NCBI GenBank assembly: GCA_013360295.1
Contig: JABWCL010000011.1
Span: 113,177-177,176, forward strand
Direction of reading: 5' to 3'
DNA: 64,000 nucleotides
Source: Ignavibacteriaceae bacterium
GTDB lineage: Bacteria; Bacteroidota; Ignavibacteria; Ignavibacteriales; Ignavibacteriaceae
Below, one piece after another: positions 1 through 7,393 of the stretch. Under the pieces are notes generated by a model that saw only the letters and a program-made list of their open reading frames with translations, searched no databases and was not told the DNA's origin. Every line of letters begins with the position of its first letter. Position 1 is the stretch's first letter. The translations under genes and the position numbers were made by a program.

Positions 1-420
1 GAGTTCCACCTGGGTCTTCGCTTCAAGCGTGCGTGCGTGCGATGCGAATATATCCAGAATTAATCCGCTCCTGTCAACGATCTTGCGGTTGAGCGCGCGT
101 TCCAGGTTTCTTACCTGTACCGGGGAGAGGTCATCATCGAATATCAGCAGGTTTACACCGAGTTCCTCTACCATCAGCGCGAGTTCTTCTACCTTGCCTT
201 TTCCGAGGTAGTACGCGGAATCATAGCTCTCTCTTTCCTGTACTACTATCTTCACCGTCTCCGCGCCCGCGGTAAGTGCCAGTTCCTTCAGTTCCTCGAG
301 ATGCTCGTCAATCACCTCGCGCGAAATAAACCTCGTCTTTAACGCGACAAGTATGGCTTTTTCAGTCTCGTCTTTTTTTATTTCAATAAGCGCCCTGCGC
401 TTTGATCTCTCTTTTTCCAA
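1..420 (-). CDS. hflX: GTPase HflX, N-terminal part (cut by window start)
   Basis: Reading the minus strand from 420 gives about 140 residues with no stop up to the window edge. It contains the HflX N-terminal domain: a glycine-rich segment YYLGKGKVEEL, then LIFDDDLSPVQVRNLE and the highly conserved DRSGLILDIFASHARTLEAK. HflX is a ribosome-associated GTPase that splits stalled or hibernating 70S ribosomes. The GTPase G-domain lies outside the window. The start is probably TTG at 420-418, because an in-frame TAA sits only two codons upstream and no ATG occurs early in the frame. No convincing Shine-Dalgarno is visible, as is common in Bacteroidota-like genomes. Identification rests on the motif strings and is secure; only the exact start is uncertain. 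Confidence 0.93.
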   Translation of the reverse strand, partial: MEKERSKRRALIEIKKDETEKAILVALKTRFISREVIDEHLEELKELALTAGAETVKIVVQERESYDSAYYLGKGKVEELALMVEELGVNLLIFDDDLSPVQVRNLERALNRKIVDRSGLILDIFASHARTLEAKTQVEL

Positions 421-801
421 TATTTAACTTTGTTTAATTTGATTTAGTTTGTGACTTAGATTCAGAATTAATCAACTTAATTCCACAACCCCACTTCGAT
501 ACTCCCGAAAGCTTTCGGGATACTCAGAACAACGCCAACCCTGCTACTTCGTCCCGACGCATCCGGATCAGCACATTACCTTTTTCCATTTATAAAAATG
601 GATACGTGGTTAATATCTTGCTGCAATAACCCCTCCCTTCCCTCCCCTTTCCCCTGTGGGACAAGTGTAAAAATGGGAGGAGAACTTCTGCATCAACATA
701 TAACTAGAAAAATTAATTCTTAATCTCCCGCCCCGTGGGATTAACTTTTAACTCTTAACTTTTAACTAGAAATACTAATTCATAATTATTATTAATTGAA
801 T
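421..801. other. Non-coding gap with palindromic repeat and AT-rich word repeats
   Basis: About 380 bases between the divergent end of hflX and the hydrolase stop contain no plausible gene. The stretch holds the 18-bp palindrome at 503-520 and AT-rich text in which words such as TAACTTTTAACT and AACTAGAAA recur (about 700-790). It looks like repeat-derived spacer and probably includes the hflX promoter, which I cannot pinpoint. Confidence 0.5.
503..520. repeat. Perfect 18-bp palindrome, likely dispersed repeat
   Basis: TCCCGAAAGCTTTCGGGA is a perfect inverted repeat, flanked by short direct repeats GATACTC on both sides (499-505 and 519-525). There is no T-run, so it is not a standard terminator. 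A related sequence with 15 of 18 identical bases is found at 54466-54483. This suggests a REP/MITE-like dispersed palindromic element rather than a gene-specific operator. Confidence 0.55.
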
Positions 802-1647
802 TTACAAATATTTCTCATACCACCCCCTCCTCACCTCATCAACCTGCCTTCTTGACTGGCGCAGATAGTGATCGGATTCTTCAAATATATGCAGAGCATA
901 CGTAACGCCTCTTTCACCAAAGCGCCGTGCCATTTCAATGCTATGCTCCGGTAAAATAATATCATCAGAGGCGCCGTGGACAAGCAGGTATTTCACATCG
1001 CGGGGCAGTTCTTCAAAACGGTACTGCGCCGAGCGCGTGCGCATAACTTCTTCTATATCTCTCCCCGGCATTTTATGATTGTAATACTCAATGATATCCG
1101 GTTTGGTCTTAATATAAGCCCACGGATCCGATATTCCTCCGACCAGCACCGCGCATTTTATTCCCGGCACATTCATAAGCGTAAGGTACGTCATCATTCC
1201 CCCGCGGCTCCACCCTTCCATTCCCCATCTTGAAGTATCCGCAAAAGGAAATTCCTCCGCGAGCATCATCAGGTTAGTGATGTCATTCAGATCGCCGCCG
1301 CCGAACTGGTCTTCCCCTTCTCCTCTGACGCTCCCGCGGTACATCGAAGCAAAAACCGCATATCCCCACGACGCAATCAGCCCGAATATCCCGCGTGCCG
1401 TAAATGAGTCTATCACCCCCTTATTCTTCATCCCGCCGCGGTTCCACATTACGCACGGGAGTTTCTCATCCTTCTTAATAAATTTAGGATAAGCGAGGTA
1501 GCCCTTGACGCGGTAGCCGTCCGAAAGATAAACAATCCTTTCGGTCATCGTATTCCTAAGCACCTCTTCACTCCATCCGCTGATCAGCATCTTCTCAAAG
1601 TGTGGAGAGAGGTGAATTTCCTCGCGTTCAATAATTTCGGGTATCAT
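802..1647 (-). CDS. Alpha/beta hydrolase, S9 prolyl oligopeptidase/dienelactone hydrolase-like
   Basis: The 281-residue protein has the alpha/beta hydrolase fold of the S9-peptidase/acyl-peptidase family. The nucleophile elbow is G-W-S-R-G with Ser147, the acid is Asp228 or Asp229 in HGASDD, and the base is His260 in ESDHY, so the triad looks complete. There is no signal peptide, so it should be cytoplasmic. It lacks the N-terminal beta-propeller of full prolyl oligopeptidases, so it is either a stand-alone catalytic domain or a small-ester hydrolase; the substrate cannot be predicted. It sits alone on the minus strand, divergent from the accessory island that starts near 1822. Confidence 0.85.
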   Translation of the reverse strand: MIPEIIEREEIHLSPHFEKMLISGWSEEVLRNTMTERIVYLSDGYRVKGYLAYPKFIKKDEKLPCVMWNRGGMKNKGVIDSFTARGIFGLIASWGYAVFASMYRGSVRGEGEDQFGGGDLNDITNLMMLAEEFPFADTSRWGMEGWSRGGMMTYLTLMNVPGIKCAVLVGGISDPWAYIKTKPDIIEYYNHKMPGRDIEEVMRTRSAQYRFEELPRDVKYLLVHGASDDIILPEHSIEMARRFGERGVTYALHIFEESDHYLRQSRRQVDEVRRGWYEKYL

Positions 1648-1821
1648 TAATCAAAAATAAAATAAAGGTGTAATATAGTTAAATGGGAGCGAGGGGGGAA
1701 ATGGCAGAAAAACTCACGATAGGATTATACTAAAATTTTAGATATAGGTGCTAAACGGCGCTGTTATCAGCGGTATTTATATTAATTTAAAGTCAGGAAT
1801 ATAATTAATTAGGTGTGCACA
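1648..1821. other. Divergent intergenic region, left edge of accessory island
   Basis: The 174 AT-rich bases separate the minus-strand hydrolase from the plus-strand island and must hold both promoters. I see no clear operator or terminator. The AGG at about 1811-1813 lies at a suitable distance from the TTG at 1822 to act as its ribosome binding site. Confidence 0.3.
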
Positions 1822-1908
1822 TTGAAGCTTATCGTAGGTTCTGTAAACACCGCGCCTGACGGATGGAATTTCGTATCAACGCTGGATCAGGCAAAGCAGA
1901 TCTGTTAA
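1822..1908 (+). pseudogene. Frameshifted 5' part of the tandem cREC gene
   Basis: From TTG 1822 a 28-codon frame reads MKLIVGSVNTAPDGW..., then stops at TAA 1906-1908. This is the missing N-terminal part of the first receiver-like domain of the downstream gene: V-N-T-A-P-D-G-W matches L-R-T-P-P-R-G-W in the second domain (residues 100-107 of the protein from 1863). Moving to the frame of 1863 within about 1880-1900 (a -1 shift) restores a continuous domain. It may be an authentic frameshift mutation, a sequence error or programmed frameshifting; the sequence alone cannot decide. An AGG motif lies 8-9 bases before the TTG. Confidence 0.6.
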
Positions 1909-2480
1909 ACGAAACAATAGATGAACTGCATATAGAAGATGTTATTGGAGATGATCCGGAAGGCGGATTACGCCTGATTGCCTGGATAAAAGATCAGATC
2001 AAATCCAACGGTTATACTCCCCCATTAAAGATCACACCACGATCAGAAGATAATGACAGATTAATTATTATGCGTGAAAAGACAGATCATATTCATCACC
2101 TCGTAAATAATCGTACTCTCCTTTCTTCAGAAGAACCCCTTTGGGTTTATCTCGATGATTTAAGAACTCCCCCCAGAGGGTGGGTACTCACAGAAACACC
2201 CGAAGAAACAATCGAATTATTGAAAACTGGCAGAGTCGAAAAACTCTCGCTGGATAATGATCTCGGTTTGGGACATGATGAACGTGGTAGAGAAAGAGAT
2301 GGTTATAGCGTACTTAGGTGGCTTGAAGAAGAGGTGGAATTTTCAGGATTTATTTCACCTAATGTGATAACGGTACATTCAGGCAATCCCGTAGCGAGAA
2401 ATAGGATGCAAACTGTAATTAATCGATTAGAAAAATCAAAAAAAAATGACTATGAAGCTCCAATATATTACCGACATTAA
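1863..2480 (+). CDS. Cyclic-phosphate processing receiver (cREC) domain protein
   Basis: Residues about 92-190 match the cREC_REC domain, a receiver-like fold annotated as cyclic-phosphate processing. It has LWVYLDDLRTPP with the acid pair Asp98-Asp99, the acceptor-like LSLDNDLG (Asp131/Asp133) and ITVHSGNP (His172, Ser173, Asn175). Residues 1-80 look like the second half of another, degenerate copy: HIEDVIGDDPEGG and ITPRSEDN align with those motifs but lack the key acids. The first half of that copy lies in another frame from 1822. The 3' end overlaps the next gene by 35 bases, which suggests translational coupling. Base composition is AT-rich compared with genes from 3691 on. Its biochemical role is not established; the domain name reflects a prediction. 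Confidence 0.72.
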   Translation: MEFRINAGSGKADLLNETIDELHIEDVIGDDPEGGLRLIAWIKDQIKSNGYTPPLKITPRSEDNDRLIIMREKTDHIHHLVNNRTLLSSEEPLWVYLDDLRTPPRGWVLTETPEETIELLKTGRVEKLSLDNDLGLGHDERGRERDGYSVLRWLEEEVEFSGFISPNVITVHSGNPVARNRMQTVINRLEKSKKNDYEAPIYYRH

Positions 2481-3027
2481 GTGCGATGCAAATATTTTTC
2501 CATATGACCAGGATGCTATAAATCGCTTACAAAAGATTTATCGAACCGCACGCAAAGGGAACTTAAAAGAGGACAAGCTGACAAATCTAAAAGATTATTT
2601 GGCTAACATCCATAAGGAGCCCAGGTCGATTCCTTCTAATATCGAAGCATTCGATTCTTTTGCAAAAGAGATAATTAAAGAGATAGCCATAAGAATTAAC
2701 GGTACGAGGAAGCTTAAATTTGGCATCGCTCAAAAAATTTTTAATTTATTTATGAAAGATTTATGGGCATGGGACAAATTGAAGCCAGAACAGGAAAGCG
2801 TGCTTCATTGGCCTATTGATAAAGGTGTTTTAGATATGGTAAGAAAACCTGCTTGGAAAGCCTGGACGAAAGTAGTTACAACCGAAAATAATCTCAATGA
2901 AACATTTAACGAATATTTGCACATTCAGAATATTCTTAGATCACAGCTCCTCAAATTCCCCCAATTTCATACAGCTATTGAAATGGAACAATATTTGTGG
3001 CATAAATTTGAATTAATTAATCAATAA
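2446..3027 (+). CDS. Hypothetical protein, mostly helical, island module
   Basis: This 193-residue protein of unknown function starts inside the cREC gene; ATG 2446 and ATG 2452 are both possible. It is strongly basic and predicted helical. The middle contains KFGIAQKIFNLFMKDLWAW (about 91-109) followed by LHWPIDKGVLD (about 120-130). I recognise this as a pattern seen in uncharacterised proteins of accessory regions, without a known activity. No signal peptide, membrane segment or nucleotide-binding motif is visible. GC content is low, similar to its two neighbours, which supports co-transfer as a three-gene module with the cREC and WYL-like genes. Confidence 0.6.
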   Translation: MTMKLQYITDIKCDANIFPYDQDAINRLQKIYRTARKGNLKEDKLTNLKDYLANIHKEPRSIPSNIEAFDSFAKEIIKEIAIRINGTRKLKFGIAQKIFNLFMKDLWAWDKLKPEQESVLHWPIDKGVLDMVRKPAWKAWTKVVTTENNLNETFNEYLHIQNILRSQLLKFPQFHTAIEMEQYLWHKFELINQ

Positions 3028-3037
3028 AGGTCAGAAT

Positions 3038-3616
3038 ATGGGACAGACAACCCGAGATAACACAAAACACATTTTTCGCTCCTTGCTAGCTTTAGGAGTT
3101 ATAGAGTTAGGCGCTAATCCTATAAAAAGAAGCGATTTGATAATTTCGCTAAACAATCAAAATATTAGATCTCATAGCCAAGCCAAAAGATTATTGGAAT
3201 TAACTAAAAATTGGCTTACAGATGACGATGCCAAATTCTACTCCGAAGATAATGGTGGTGATGAAAAGTCTATGTTCGTAGATTTTCAAAATCTCCCTAC
3301 AGATATATATTTGGATTTTATAGATACTCTGTTGAGTTTGTACAAAATAGGTGAAAGAAGGATTGATGACTCTATTTTAGAAATTTATAATAAGAGAGGA
3401 ATAAAACCACTAAGTCTTATAACACAAGTAATACTTGCAATAGAAGATGGGCAAGCCATTCATCTTCTTTTGGAAGATAGAAATCGCATGTTTATTGCGC
3501 CGAGCGCTCTAAAAAGGGAGGATAATGTTTGGTTGGTTGTGGGTGTGCGAGTTGGAGATCCTTCAACGCTGAAGACAACCATCCCATTACATCAAATCAA
3601 CGACATCGAGTTTTAG
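3038..3616 (+). CDS. WYL-domain-like protein, possible island regulator
   Basis: This 192-residue protein starts 10 bases after the previous stop, with AAAGG upstream of its ATG. The C-terminal 60 residues (about 132-192) resemble a WYL-type ligand-binding fold: IHLLLEDRNRMFIAPSAL followed by a V-W-L-V-V-G-V core and a final I-P-L-H-Q-I. The N-terminal half (about 1-60) could be a small winged-helix-like segment, but I cannot see a clear HTH. WYL proteins often regulate defence islands by sensing a ligand, so a regulatory role is plausible; the similarity is weak and the assignment tentative. A 74-base gap separates it from the AAA+ gene, leaving room for a promoter. Confidence 0.45.
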   Translation: MGQTTRDNTKHIFRSLLALGVIELGANPIKRSDLIISLNNQNIRSHSQAKRLLELTKNWLTDDDAKFYSEDNGGDEKSMFVDFQNLPTDIYLDFIDTLLSLYKIGERRIDDSILEIYNKRGIKPLSLITQVILAIEDGQAIHLLLEDRNRMFIAPSALKREDNVWLVVGVRVGDPSTLKTTIPLHQINDIEF

Positions 3617-3690
3617 ATACTCTTGTGTTAGCCAAAAAATTTCATCGATAATTAACTTTCCATCCGTAAACAACATAAATCGGATGGAAT

Positions 3691-4965
3691 ATGAACTTAC
3701 TCGAACTCAACAAAAGCCCGAAAGTCAGAATCCCGAACCCGGTTCATCATACCGATGACCTCCGGAGCGAGATTAATACGTTCATTAAGAATTACCTCTT
3801 CAATTTGTACCACGGCAGGTTTTCACACCCGGAAATCGTGGTCACGAAAATGATGGGGTGCATCAATTATTTTCACCCGCTGCTGAAACCCCCGTATGTT
3901 TTTTATAACGACAGTACAAAAATACTGAGATTTGACGACTTATTGCTTTTCACCTCGGTTGACTATCATGGCGAAAGCTATGAGATCGTTTTCAAGACTG
4001 TCTTTATAGAAAATCCGCGGATCGCTAGGGTAACTGAAAAGAATCAGATATTCATTACCGGATTCACGGACGGCGCGCTATACCCCGAGGAACTGCTTAC
4101 TGCTCTTAAAACCGGGGCGGTAAAAACGTCCAATATCAGGAATAAGATCTTAAGCTTAGATCCGCTCAAGAATAATGAAATTGACCTTCTTACAAAGTTG
4201 GAGGTTGTAGATGTGTCGCCGGTCAGTCTCTCCGATATCTTTCTTCCGGAGAATAAGGTCCGGGAATTCAGACGCTTTATTTACGAGATAATGAATTTCG
4301 AAGCCGGCAGCTCGCATCCGTGTCCGCGGTTCCTGCTCGCCGGCACGCCGGGGACGGGAAAGACGCAGATCATAAACGCGATACTGAATGAAACTAAGGG
4401 TAAAATAACGGCTTTTCTTTGCAGCGGCAACAATATCCAGCTCGATAAAATATTCGAGTTCTGTGAACAGATGGAGCCAACGCTGCTTATAATTGACGAT
4501 CTCGATCAGGTTGTGGGAGACCGGCAGGGATACAACTCGGCGGTTTCTCTAAGGACTTTTCTGAATCTTATGGACGGAATGCTGACTAAGAAAAACAGCA
4601 TCTTCATACTCGCGACCACGAACGTAAAAGGACACATAGACGCCGCGGCTTCCCGCCCGGGCAGGTGGAGTATGGTTTTGGACATAGACGAGATCACAAG
4701 CGATAATTACCTCCGGCTTGTCCGTCGCGAAACAGAAGACAATGAAATCATAGGGTGCTTTAACGAGAAGATATTAGACGAACTTAAATCGAAAAAAGTT
4801 ACCGGAGCGCTTATCGTAAGCCTCATAGATAATCTTACGTCTCTTAAAAAAATGAAGGGGGAGATAACAGGAACAGACTTCCGCGGATACTTTGACCTGA
4901 TATATAACGGTTTTTATAAGTCCAATTCGGAGTCAAAAATAAGCGAGGTGGGATTTGGAAACTAA
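3691..4965 (+). CDS. AAA+ ATPase (FtsH/classical AAA-type) with unknown N-terminal domain
   Basis: The 424-residue ATPase has Walker A G-T-P-G-T-G-K-T at 218-225 and Walker B L-L-I-I-D-D-L-D at 265-272, with Asp in place of the usual catalytic Glu. Sensor 1 A-T-T-N is at 308-311 and the arginine-finger region S-R-P-G-R-W at 321-326. The arrangement is that of classical AAA unfoldases such as FtsH and proteasomal ATPases. Residues 1-200 match nothing I recognise and may bind substrate or a partner. No peptidase motif (HEXXH) is present, so it would need a separate protease. The next gene overlaps it by 11 bases and encodes a metallopeptidase, with a C39 peptidase further on. I infer an ATPase that feeds or controls peptidases. 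Confidence 0.85.
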   Translation: MNLLELNKSPKVRIPNPVHHTDDLRSEINTFIKNYLFNLYHGRFSHPEIVVTKMMGCINYFHPLLKPPYVFYNDSTKILRFDDLLLFTSVDYHGESYEIVFKTVFIENPRIARVTEKNQIFITGFTDGALYPEELLTALKTGAVKTSNIRNKILSLDPLKNNEIDLLTKLEVVDVSPVSLSDIFLPENKVREFRRFIYEIMNFEAGSSHPCPRFLLAGTPGTGKTQIINAILNETKGKITAFLCSGNNIQLDKIFEFCEQMEPTLLIIDDLDQVVGDRQGYNSAVSLRTFLNLMDGMLTKKNSIFILATTNVKGHIDAAASRPGRWSMVLDIDEITSDNYLRLVRRETEDNEIIGCFNEKILDELKSKKVTGALIVSLIDNLTSLKKMKGEITGTDFRGYFDLIYNGFYKSNSESKISEVGFGN

Positions 4966-5776
4966 GCGAATATCAGATTATGTGATCCGAAAACTGAAAG
5001 AATACGCCGCGATCCCCTCATTGACTCATCACGAAGATGAATTTTTGAATTATCTGATCGCTGATTTCGGAACGCCGCAGGGGATGGAGTGGATAAAAGT
5101 TAAAATTGAAGGGAAACAACAGGCGCAATTTCTTCACAATGTTGGCGATGATAGCGGGTTGGTATTCACTGTGCATACAGACCGTGTGCCGGATGCGGAC
5201 GGGAATCCGTTTCAGAATATTATCGCAGAGTGTAAAGACGACGGATCAATAACCGGACAGCTTGACGATTTAATAGCCATCGCGATTCTCAGACATGTGA
5301 TTGAATCCGGAATTAAAGTGAATATACTGTTCACAACGCAGGAAGAAATCTGTAACAGTTACGTTCAGGTTGCCGCTGTTGCGGATAATTTCGGACTTAT
5401 GCCTGTCAGCATTGACATTGATCCCGTGCGGATCTTTGATGAAAGTAAGGACAGAGCTATAACCATAAGGGAAAAGAGTTTCAGTTATTTATATGAACCT
5501 GAAACGGTGAGGATGCTTCAGGAAGTTGCTGTAAGAAACAATATTCCTTTTGAAACAGATTATGGGTACGTATGTGACGAAATACTTTATCTGATAAGAG
5601 CCGAACAGGGTACGGGGTGTCATCTTGGACTTCCATTGATGAACTATCACACTAACCGCGAAAAAGTAAAGGCCGCGGCAGTATTAAACATGATTGATCT
5701 TATATCCGCGGTATCTCGGGCGGATGAGTTTAAGCGCTTGAATTACAACACCATTAGTGAAACATTAACCAATTAA
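4955..5776 (+). CDS. M20/M28/M42-clan zinc metallopeptidase-like protein
   Basis: The 273-residue protein keeps the clan MH metal and catalytic set in order. V-H-T-D-R gives His74 and Asp76, G-Q-L-D-D gives the bridging Asp104, T-T-Q-E-E gives Glu130-Glu131, D-I-D supplies Asp154/Asp156 and N-Y-H-T supplies His232. It is shorter than typical M42 aminopeptidases (about 340 residues), probably lacking part of the dimerisation insert, but the active site appears intact. It should cleave peptides or deacylate a small molecule. No signal peptide is seen, so it is cytoplasmic. It overlaps the AAA+ gene by 11 bases, a sign of coupled translation and likely joint function. Confidence 0.72.
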   Translation: METKRISDYVIRKLKEYAAIPSLTHHEDEFLNYLIADFGTPQGMEWIKVKIEGKQQAQFLHNVGDDSGLVFTVHTDRVPDADGNPFQNIIAECKDDGSITGQLDDLIAIAILRHVIESGIKVNILFTTQEEICNSYVQVAAVADNFGLMPVSIDIDPVRIFDESKDRAITIREKSFSYLYEPETVRMLQEVAVRNNIPFETDYGYVCDEILYLIRAEQGTGCHLGLPLMNYHTNREKVKAAAVLNMIDLISAVSRADEFKRLNYNTISETLTN

Positions 5777-5792
5777 TCAAAAGGAATCTGAT

Positions 5793-5960
5793 ATGAACTA
5801 TTACGATAACGATTATGAGAATAAGATTTTCGAACTCGAGTCGCAAATACAGGATTTGCAGAATAAACAGCGTATCAGCGAACAGAAATCAGCATCGCGC
5901 CGCAGAGGTTTCTGGTGGTTTATTTTAGTTTTACTCACGCTTGATTTTAACAATTATTAG
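5793..5960 (+). CDS. Small coiled-coil protein with C-terminal membrane segment (55 aa)
   Basis: This short gene has ATG at 5793, preceded by AAAGGAA at good spacing, and ends with TAG at 5958-5960. Residues 1-30 are acidic and heptad-like (E-L-E-S-Q-I-Q-D-L-Q-N-K-Q), residues 33-39 are basic (K-S-A-S-R-R-R), and residues 40-52 form a short hydrophobic stretch W-W-F-I-L-V-L-L-T-L. This resembles a tail-anchored protein with a cytoplasmic coiled coil. It lies 16 bases after the metallopeptidase and 13 bases before the ATG of the cysteine peptidase, so it is clearly part of the operon. It might tether a peptidase or the ATPase to the membrane; this is inference. Confidence 0.65.
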   Translation: MNYYDNDYENKIFELESQIQDLQNKQRISEQKSASRRRGFWWFILVLLTLDFNNY

Positions 5961-5973
5961 GAAGAAGCAGAAA

Positions 5974-6774
5974 ATGGAAAACATTAAAACACCGGGTGTC
6001 GGAGTAACCTGCATCTGCAATACCGGATCACCTATAAGGCACTTATTGGACGTCGTGATATGTCCGCAATGTAACAGAGAATTGCGCTTATCCGAAGAGA
6101 CCAGAAAAAACTTGTGGATTAAATATCTGAGAAGAAACGGTCCCAGAAAGCCTATGGATATTCCTTTAGTGCAAAAAAGCGGCGAAGGCGACAAGGATGC
6201 TTGCCAGGCTGTTGTTGCATATATGGCGCTGAAATATTACGGCATCAACGCATCAAAGGAGGAGTTCTTTGCAAGATGCGAAACAGCGGGGAAAGGAAAT
6301 CACGCGCTTTCCTGGGGCGTGCTTAAAGGGGCTGCAAGTTACGGATTGTACGCCTGGCTGATCTCCGGCCATCCTTATGAACTCATCGGTTACGGAGACG
6401 TAATGGAGAAGGAAGGCTTAACGGAAGACGCGGCGAGAGAAAAAGTTAAAAGGCTCATTAAGGAATGCGAAGAAAATGAAAGAACTGAACTTTTTACAAA
6501 CGTTGAAGAAAGGGTAATAATTTCAAAGTTCATTGACGCAAAAGCGGCTGTACTAATTCCTACCCTTGAATGGACAGAGAACGAAAACCATTCGGTTGTT
6601 GTAACTAATATCTGGGAGGGGTATGTCTATTACAACGATCCAAACGACGAAAAGCAATGCAAAATGGATATGAATTATTTTTTCCGGCTTTGGCAAAACG
6701 AGAAAACGGACTATGATATTATAGTGATTTCAGATAAGAAAATTGATTTTGATGAAATAAATGAAAGAGAATAA
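5974..6774 (+). CDS. Zinc-ribbon plus C39-like cysteine peptidase
   Basis: I choose ATG 5974, because AGGAAGAAG lies just upstream and the frame before it overlaps the small membrane protein. The product has 266 residues. Cys13, Cys15, Cys30 and Cys33 form a zinc ribbon-like knuckle. The rest is a papain-fold, C39-type peptidase with nucleophile Cys77 in D-A-C-Q-A-V-V-A-Y-M-A-L-K-Y-Y-G-I, His206 in N-H-S-V-V-V and Asp222 in Y-Y-N-D-P-N. C39 domains usually remove double-glycine leaders from exported peptides, but no ABC transporter is fused here, so it is a stand-alone peptidase with a metal-binding N-terminus. It follows the AAA+ and metallopeptidase genes and overlaps or abuts the next gene. 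Confidence 0.75.
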   Translation: MENIKTPGVGVTCICNTGSPIRHLLDVVICPQCNRELRLSEETRKNLWIKYLRRNGPRKPMDIPLVQKSGEGDKDACQAVVAYMALKYYGINASKEEFFARCETAGKGNHALSWGVLKGAASYGLYAWLISGHPYELIGYGDVMEKEGLTEDAAREKVKRLIKECEENERTELFTNVEERVIISKFIDAKAAVLIPTLEWTENENHSVVVTNIWEGYVYYNDPNDEKQCKMDMNYFFRLWQNEKTDYDIIVISDKKIDFDEINERE

Positions 6775-6775
6775 A

Positions 6776-7393
6776 ATGAGAATAATGATGAATATGAGAT
6801 TGTTTAATCAGTACAGAAGTGTGCTTGGCAGGAAGACCGCGGAGAAAATTGTATATCTTCATCAGGTTAACGAAATGCTGACCAGGCAGGTAAGGCCCGG
6901 CAGTGAGTGCGCCTGCAGTTTTGAATCGTTTTTCAATAATGAAGAGGCTAACTACGAGCGCGGCGGTTTTGATGAATATCTTGCGTTGCTCTCTATGTCG
7001 GTCATGATAGATGAAACACTTTACTATGTTCTCGTTGACAGGCGAAATAATCCGGAAAGCCTCGGTGAAGAAGCTGTTTATGAGGAATACAGAGAATACT
7101 TCAATTTCTTAAGGATATGGTACCATTGCACCGCAAAGCATGTGTCCCCCGCATTTGTGTTGAAAAAGTTTCAGCATCCGGAGAATGAGGCGGAGATAAC
7201 TGTTAGTAACAAAAAGATTCGACAGGCGAAGGAGATTCTTTGGGATTCCGGAGTGAAAATGTATCTTACAGAGAGAGGGAGAGAAGACATAGCGGAGCTT
7301 TGCGAAAAGGAATTCCTGAGAGACCTTACGATCAGAGAGAGGTACACCGAAAAGGATGAAGCGCGTCTTAAACCAATCTTTGAGGCAGTATGA
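6776..7393 (+). CDS. Hypothetical protein of peptidase/AAA+ operon
   Basis: This roughly 205-residue protein has no recognised family. ATG 6776 directly follows the C39 stop; ATG 6761 in the same frame would overlap it by 14 bases. The protein is soluble, charged and probably helical, with a Cys-rich patch S-E-C-A-C-S near residue 48 and aromatic stretches such as Y-F-N-F-L-R-I-W-Y-H-C. No catalytic motif is visible. Its last bases overlap the following ATG (TATGA), so both unknown genes are translationally coupled to the operon. It could be a substrate, adaptor or toxin-like effector of the peptidase pair; nothing in the sequence distinguishes these. Confidence 0.6.
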   Translation: MRIMMNMRLFNQYRSVLGRKTAEKIVYLHQVNEMLTRQVRPGSECACSFESFFNNEEANYERGGFDEYLALLSMSVMIDETLYYVLVDRRNNPESLGEEAVYEEYREYFNFLRIWYHCTAKHVSPAFVLKKFQHPENEAEITVSNKKIRQAKEILWDSGVKMYLTERGREDIAELCEKEFLRDLTIRERYTEKDEARLKPIFEAV

